Positions 60,717 to 64,000 of a DNA stretch of 64,000 nt are shown piece after piece (position 1 is the first letter of the stretch; each line of letters begins with the position of its first letter). The notes under the pieces are model-generated. The model had not been told where the DNA came from. It searched no databases and worked only from the letters and a program-made list of their open reading frames with translations. The DNA lies in the NCBI GenBank assembly GCA_965222345.1, contig CBDCTS010000004.1, positions 836,419 to 900,418 of the forward strand. Direction: 5' to 3'. Source of the DNA: JADFGZ01 sp965222345. GTDB lineage: Bacteria; Acidobacteriota; Terriglobia; 2-12-FULL-54-10. Made by a program: the position numbers and the translations under genes.

Positions 60717-61043
60717 ATGCCAACGTCAGATTTCTCAGAATGTGTCGTTGAGATTGTACGCAAAATTCCGCGCGGAAAGGTTGCTACCTATGGCTGTATT
60801 GCGAAGCTTGCCGGAGCGAAAAAGCCGCATCGCACAGCACGAGCCGTTGGTCAAGCACTTTACAAAGAGAAAGGAAAGGGAACAATCTTCAATTGGCATC
60901 GAGTCGTCAGCAAAAATGGCAAAATTCGCCAGCCAGACCACGAGGGGGAACGCCAACAACGCCAACTGCTTGAACAGGAAGGCATCGAATTCGAGTCAGA
61001 TAAAATCGACCTCCGCAATCACCTGTGGGAGGTTTGTCGTTAG
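60717..61043 (+). CDS. Alkyltransferase-like protein (MGMT fold, no acceptor cysteine)
   Basis: 108 residues, the size of the C-terminal DNA-binding domain of O6-alkylguanine methyltransferase. Conserved surroundings are seen: VVEIVRKIPRGKVATYGCIAKLAG (recognition helix region), ARAVGQAL, and FNWHRVVSKNGKI. In true methyltransferases the motif is PCHRV with the acceptor Cys; here it is NWHRV, so the Cys is Trp. This is the hallmark of alkyltransferase-like (ATL) proteins that bind O6-alkylguanine and hand it to nucleotide excision repair. The ATG at 60717 is preferred to the GTG at 60702. Confidence 0.87.
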   Translation: MPTSDFSECVVEIVRKIPRGKVATYGCIAKLAGAKKPHRTARAVGQALYKEKGKGTIFNWHRVVSKNGKIRQPDHEGERQQRQLLEQEGIEFESDKIDLRNHLWEVCR

Positions 61044-61196
61044 AATGTAAGAGTCGCCGTCATCCCCGGCGCTGTGGATCGCTAACTCCGGGCAGGGCAA
61101 CGCATCTGCACCTCCAGAAACCGTGGTTGAATCGGATTTAACACATGTGTATCATCATGCCACCTGGAAGAAAAACAAAGGGAGCAGCGATATCAC

Positions 61197-61406
61197 ATGG
61201 ACGGAGCAACTAATTTGACTGATTTGTTGTTGAACGCCTCCCGCGAATGTTGGCTTGCGCTAAACGAACAGCAATCCAAGATCGTAGGCAGTGGCGTGAC
61301 AATACTGGAAGCCGTAGAAGAATCCAAGAAAAATGGCGTGGGAGACCCCATTTTGATTTGGTCCCCCAAGTCATGGACCGCCAGAGTTTATATGGGGACT
61401 AGGTGA
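61197..61406 (+). CDS. Small unknown protein, first of a pair with a protease-like gene
   Basis: 69 residues. LLLNASRECWLALNEQQSKIVGSGVTILEAVEESKKNGVGDPILIW. The first half resembles small DUF5678-like proteins that act as partners of retropepsin-like proteins in other bacteria; the link is a recollection only. The stop TGA overlaps the GTG of the next gene by four bases (GTGA), so the two are coupled. GC content is lower than in the rest of the window. Confidence 0.6.
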   Translation: MDGATNLTDLLLNASRECWLALNEQQSKIVGSGVTILEAVEESKKNGVGDPILIWSPKSWTARVYMGTR

Positions 61407-61851
61407 AAAAAAGTTACAAAGGGGTCCCGATAGAGTCCCCCAACCCGGCCTTCAAGAATGAGGAAACTTTATGGATGCCAATTTTAAATATACGCGTGGG
61501 AAAACAACGCGATGTATGGTCGCCACGTATCGAAGCGGTCGTAGATTCAGGCTCTCCGTATTGTATATTCACTACAGATATAGCTGATTTTCTGCGTATC
61601 AATGTAACCAGAGGCACAGAAAGCAAAATCGGTGGTATTTTGAAGGATGCAATGGAGTCGATCTATTTCCATCCAATAAACTCCAGGTTGAAAGCTCTTG
61701 GAACATCTCAGTAATGGCCGGTTTCACAAGGAAACTTTCCTTTCCAGCCATTCTGGGACGAAACGGGTTTTTTGACAATTTCACTGTCCTCTTCAACCAC
61801 TCCACCAAGCCACCAGAAATGGAGATTGAAAGGATCAAATTCCTGCAATAA
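61403..61851 (+). pseudogene. Retropepsin-like aspartic protease, frameshifted
   Basis: Begins with GTG at 61403. EAVVDSGSPYCIFTTDIADFL is the single D-S/T-G aspartic protease signature in a retropepsin-like setting (VDSGSPY). The first frame reads to the stop at 61714 through YFHPINSRLKALGTSQ, which loses resemblance after HP. A second frame continues the protein as LQVESSWNISVMAGFTRKLSF, PAILGRNGFFDNFTVLF and EIERIKFLQ, a C-terminus typical of these proteins (the AILGRNGFFD block is the second conserved motif), ending at 61849-61851. A single-base change near 61675 joins them. So the gene is broken or the read has an error there. Confidence 0.7.
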
Positions 61852-61894
61852 ATCACCCTTCCAAACCCCAATAGTTCAACTAGGCAAAGCGTAG

Positions 61895-62500
61895 CTATCT
61901 ATCGTCGTAAGGGTACTTGCGAATCAGCAGGTCCCTCGGATAGGCAATGCTTTTCTTCTCGACAATCTGCTGCGAGGGAAGAGCCTCAAAAAGCATGGCT
62001 TCCGCCGGAAAGACCGGCGCTCTCCCTTCGCTGGCTCCATAACCGGGCGGGTTCTCCTCGGCCGGTCCGCCCGGCGATCCCACCACGATTCGGCCCACCA
62101 TCCCCAGGATTTCATGATTGCGGCAGAAGTAGTCGTAGGTGCCTTCCACGTCGAAAGTCCACTCAAACGTGTTCCCCACGGTCTGCCCCAGCAAGCCGGA
62201 ATCAAACGGTTCCGCGTTCTCCGGAATCCGCAATTCATGATTGTCATTGGACGGGTGGTATGCGGTGACCGTCGTTCCCCACTTTCGGCCCTGCCAACTC
62301 ACCGTTTGTCCCTTTTGGATATAGAGACCCACGGGGTCGAAAAACCATTGGCCCAGCCGGTAGTTGTTGCCGACGGTTATTTCGGCAGCCGCCGGTTCGG
62401 CTCCCCAAACCGACAGCCGCCATCCGGGAAGCGACACAGCCAGCATTCCCATTCCCCATTTCTTCAACAGCTCGCGACGATGAATCTTTCCAGACCTCAT
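61895..62500 (-). CDS. Exported cupredoxin-domain protein (type 1 copper)
   Basis: 201 residues from the ATG at 62500. The N-terminus is a twin-arginine-like signal (KIHRRELLKKWGMGMLAVSLPGW). The mature part is a plastocyanin-like domain: DPVGLYIQKGQTVSWQ, AYHPSNDNHELRIP (first His ligand region), TFEWTFDVEGTYDYFCRNHEILGMVGRIVV with C-x2-H-x4-M, the standard copper ligands. A tail (YGASEGRAPVFPAEAM) follows. It sits 73 bp downstream of the PQQ-type propeller and should accept electrons from it. The longer frame to 62851 is not used. Confidence 0.85.
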   Translation of the reverse strand: MRSGKIHRRELLKKWGMGMLAVSLPGWRLSVWGAEPAAAEITVGNNYRLGQWFFDPVGLYIQKGQTVSWQGRKWGTTVTAYHPSNDNHELRIPENAEPFDSGLLGQTVGNTFEWTFDVEGTYDYFCRNHEILGMVGRIVVGSPGGPAEENPPGYGASEGRAPVFPAEAMLFEALPSQQIVEKKSIAYPRDLLIRKYPYDDR

Positions 62501-62573
62501 AGCACCATACTCCCTTCCCGGGTCATCCCCGGAGGTTCGACACCGCCCCCAATCGCAGTCCGGTTTCGCGCCC

Positions 62574-64000
62574 CTATTTGCCGTCCACCGTAAAACAAAA
62601 GACGGAATACTTGTAGGGCACGGGTTCCCCGCGCCAGGATGACGCCTCCCCGTTGGTCGTGTAAACGGCGCCGTTGGCGATGGCCACTCCGCCGCGGTAG
62701 GGGCTCGGCAAGGAATACTCCCACAGCCTGCGGCCCGTGAGGGCGTCCAGCGCCTCCACCTTGGCTCCCGGCTCGAACCCTTGGTAGAGCACGCCGTTGG
62801 CAACGGCAATCGGCGCGGTTTGTGAGCTGGGATTGGGAACAATCCACTCAATGTCGCCGTTGTAGGCGTTCAAAGCCGCTGTGACGTACAAAGGCGGCCT
62901 GCCGGGCGAAGTGTTCTGCACGAAGACTTTGTTGTAAGCGACCGCCGTGGCGTTGATCCGTGGTCCTCCCCCGGCGCCTCCTGCGCCCAGCATGGTCTTC
63001 CAATAAAGCTCTCCGGTATGCCGGTTCCAGCAGTAAAAGCCCGCCTTGTTGCCTGCTCCCACGCATGGCCGCGCGTAGCCGCGCAGCCTGGCCGGGGCTT
63101 CCGCGTCAAAGATCATCGGGTGAGCGCAAAAGTCCAGGTCAAAGGCGTCCTGGGGATGCGCCTGGTAGTGCCACAGCAGTTCGCCGGTGTCGATATCATG
63201 GGCCAGGATGCTTTCCGTATATAGCATGGTATTGGGCCACAGTCCCTTGGTGCTGCCGGTCACGTTGAAAACGACATTTTGCTTTTCATCAACGGCTGCC
63301 GATGTCCACAGCGACCCGCCTCCCGTTCTGTATTCGGCAGGCACGTCCTGGGCGACCCGGAAGCGCCAGCGGATGGCTCCCGTCTCCGCATCCAGACAAG
63401 CGATGCCGGCCATGCCGGAGGTCCAGCCGACCAGAACCTTTCCGTTGTAAACGACCGGAGAATACCCCATCTTGGCGTTCAGGAGCTTGTCATCTTCCAG
63501 ATTTGTTTTCCAAATTTCCCTTCCTTCGGCCACATCCACGCAATGCACGTCGCAAAAGCCGGTTCCAAAATAGACCCGCCCGTTCACGTAGGAGGAGGAG
63601 GAGCGGATTCCCCGGTTCTTCAGGCCCGAAAGCCACTCCCCGGCCAGCCCCGTCTCGTATCTCCACTTCATCTCTCCGGTGGCGCTGTCGAGGGCATATT
63701 GATATCCTCCGGCCCCGGCAAACACGGTGTCGCCGACTATCGTCGGAGTCGTCTGAAACGGCCAATCGTCCAGCGTGTCGAACTTCCACTTGAGCTTCAG
63801 CCGCTCCGCATTGCCGGGGCCGATGGTTTTCTCGTTGGCGTTGAAGCGGGTGTTGTGCAAATCATAACCATACCGGGGCCAGTCGGCAGCGCCCGGTCTC
63901 GGCAGGTCGGCGGCGTTCAGCCGGTCCCGGGGAAACAGACTCCCCATAACTCCCAGGGCAGTCAGGCCGCCGGTGCGTTCCAGAAATTGCCTTCGCGTGA
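62574..64000 (-). CDS. PQQ-type beta-propeller dehydrogenase (partial, 5' end beyond window)
   Basis: At least 475 codons. The frame stays open past the first in-window ATG (63947) to the right edge and reads TRRQFLERTGGLTALGV there, the core of a Tat signal peptide, so the true start is beyond 64000. The propeller has repeats with the tryptophan docking motif: AGAGGYQYALDSATGEMKWRYET, VYFGTGFCDVHCVDVAEGREIWKT, ACLDAETGAIRWRF, AHDIDTGELLWHYQ, FYCWNRHTGELYWKT, ALDALTGRRLWEYSL. These belong to quinoprotein alcohol or sugar dehydrogenases. An adjacent Cys pair as in methanol dehydrogenase is not seen. The partner is the cupredoxin downstream. Confidence 0.85.
   Translation of the reverse strand, partial: TRRQFLERTGGLTALGVMGSLFPRDRLNAADLPRPGAADWPRYGYDLHNTRFNANEKTIGPGNAERLKLKWKFDTLDDWPFQTTPTIVGDTVFAGAGGYQYALDSATGEMKWRYETGLAGEWLSGLKNRGIRSSSSYVNGRVYFGTGFCDVHCVDVAEGREIWKTNLEDDKLLNAKMGYSPVVYNGKVLVGWTSGMAGIACLDAETGAIRWRFRVAQDVPAEYRTGGGSLWTSAAVDEKQNVVFNVTGSTKGLWPNTMLYTESILAHDIDTGELLWHYQAHPQDAFDLDFCAHPMIFDAEAPARLRGYARPCVGAGNKAGFYCWNRHTGELYWKTMLGAGGAGGGPRINATAVAYNKVFVQNTSPGRPPLYVTAALNAYNGDIEWIVPNPSSQTAPIAVANGVLYQGFEPGAKVEALDALTGRRLWEYSLPSPYRGGVAIANGAVYTTNGEASSWRGEPVPYKYSVFCFTVDGK

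Noticed and set aside
1..64000. CRISPR arrays and tRNA or rRNA genes
   Set aside because: I looked for regularly spaced direct repeats, cloverleaf patterns and rRNA signatures. None was convincing; only the SRP RNA was found.

Overview
The window reads like a high-GC, Gram-negative chromosome segment, most probably from an Acidobacteriota lineage. This is inferred from gene content, not from a marker-gene comparison. The pointers are two Oar-like TonB-dependent receptors with very large barrels, two DUF5916 outer-membrane proteins, a DUF6152 protein beside its usual secreted companion, a GMC oxidoreductase paired with a Tat-exported gluconate-dehydrogenase-subunit-3-like protein, many small secreted proteins, and a complete Tol-Pal locus. 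Housekeeping anchors are the SRP RNA-dnaX-ybaB-recR block, lexA, rpsT and the tol-pal operon.

Layout. 1-1040: start of a leftward membrane methyltransferase-like gene and a dead IS3-family transposase. 1149-3888: inositol-monophosphatase-like protein, FxsA, radical SAM/SPASM-like protein. 3971-8324: DUF5916 protein, then an amidohydrolase cut after about 100 codons by an IS1380-family element. 8507-14443: CDGSH protein, ornithine cyclodeaminase-like enzyme, SLC13 permease, thioredoxin-like gene with an in-frame UGA at the first active-site cysteine, HypE/AIR-synthase-like protein, LexA. 14639-22637: NHL-repeat protein with an in-frame UGA, second DUF5916 gene bracketed by IS3 scraps, Oar-like receptor. 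23394-26601: small exported proteins plus an OsmC-like gene whose peroxidatic cysteine codon is UGA. 26808-29049: glutamate formimidoyltransferase and a PflA-like radical SAM protein. 29509-37625: six-gene RND efflux operon. 37755-45139: rpsT, a compact AT-richer trio of unknown genes, and the leftward tolQ-tolR-tonB/tolA-tolB-pal-cpoB operon. 46011-53513: GMC oxidoreductase with its small subunit, Oar-like receptor, intact YtcJ-like amidohydrolase. 54146-56079: rhomboid protease and methyltransferase. 56401-59403: SRP RNA, dnaX, ybaB, recR. 59404-61851: repeat-rich spacer, secreted protein, alkyltransferase-like protein, frameshifted retropepsin-like gene. 61895-64000: cupredoxin and a Tat-exported PQQ-type beta-propeller that runs off the window.

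The most notable signal is a set of three in-frame UGA codons (12327, 15574 on the minus strand, 25611). Two lie exactly at the catalytic cysteine of redox families (thioredoxin-like UxxC, OsmC-like). Each is followed at a bacterial-SECIS-like distance by a hairpin whose loop starts with G. This suggests the genome encodes selenocysteine, although no Sec machinery lies in the window. Other points of interest are the unusual RND operon (cohesin-like secreted protein, half-length TolC-like protein, FMN-binding-like protein, two adaptors), the unknown trio between rpsT and cpoB, and several decayed mobile-element relics.
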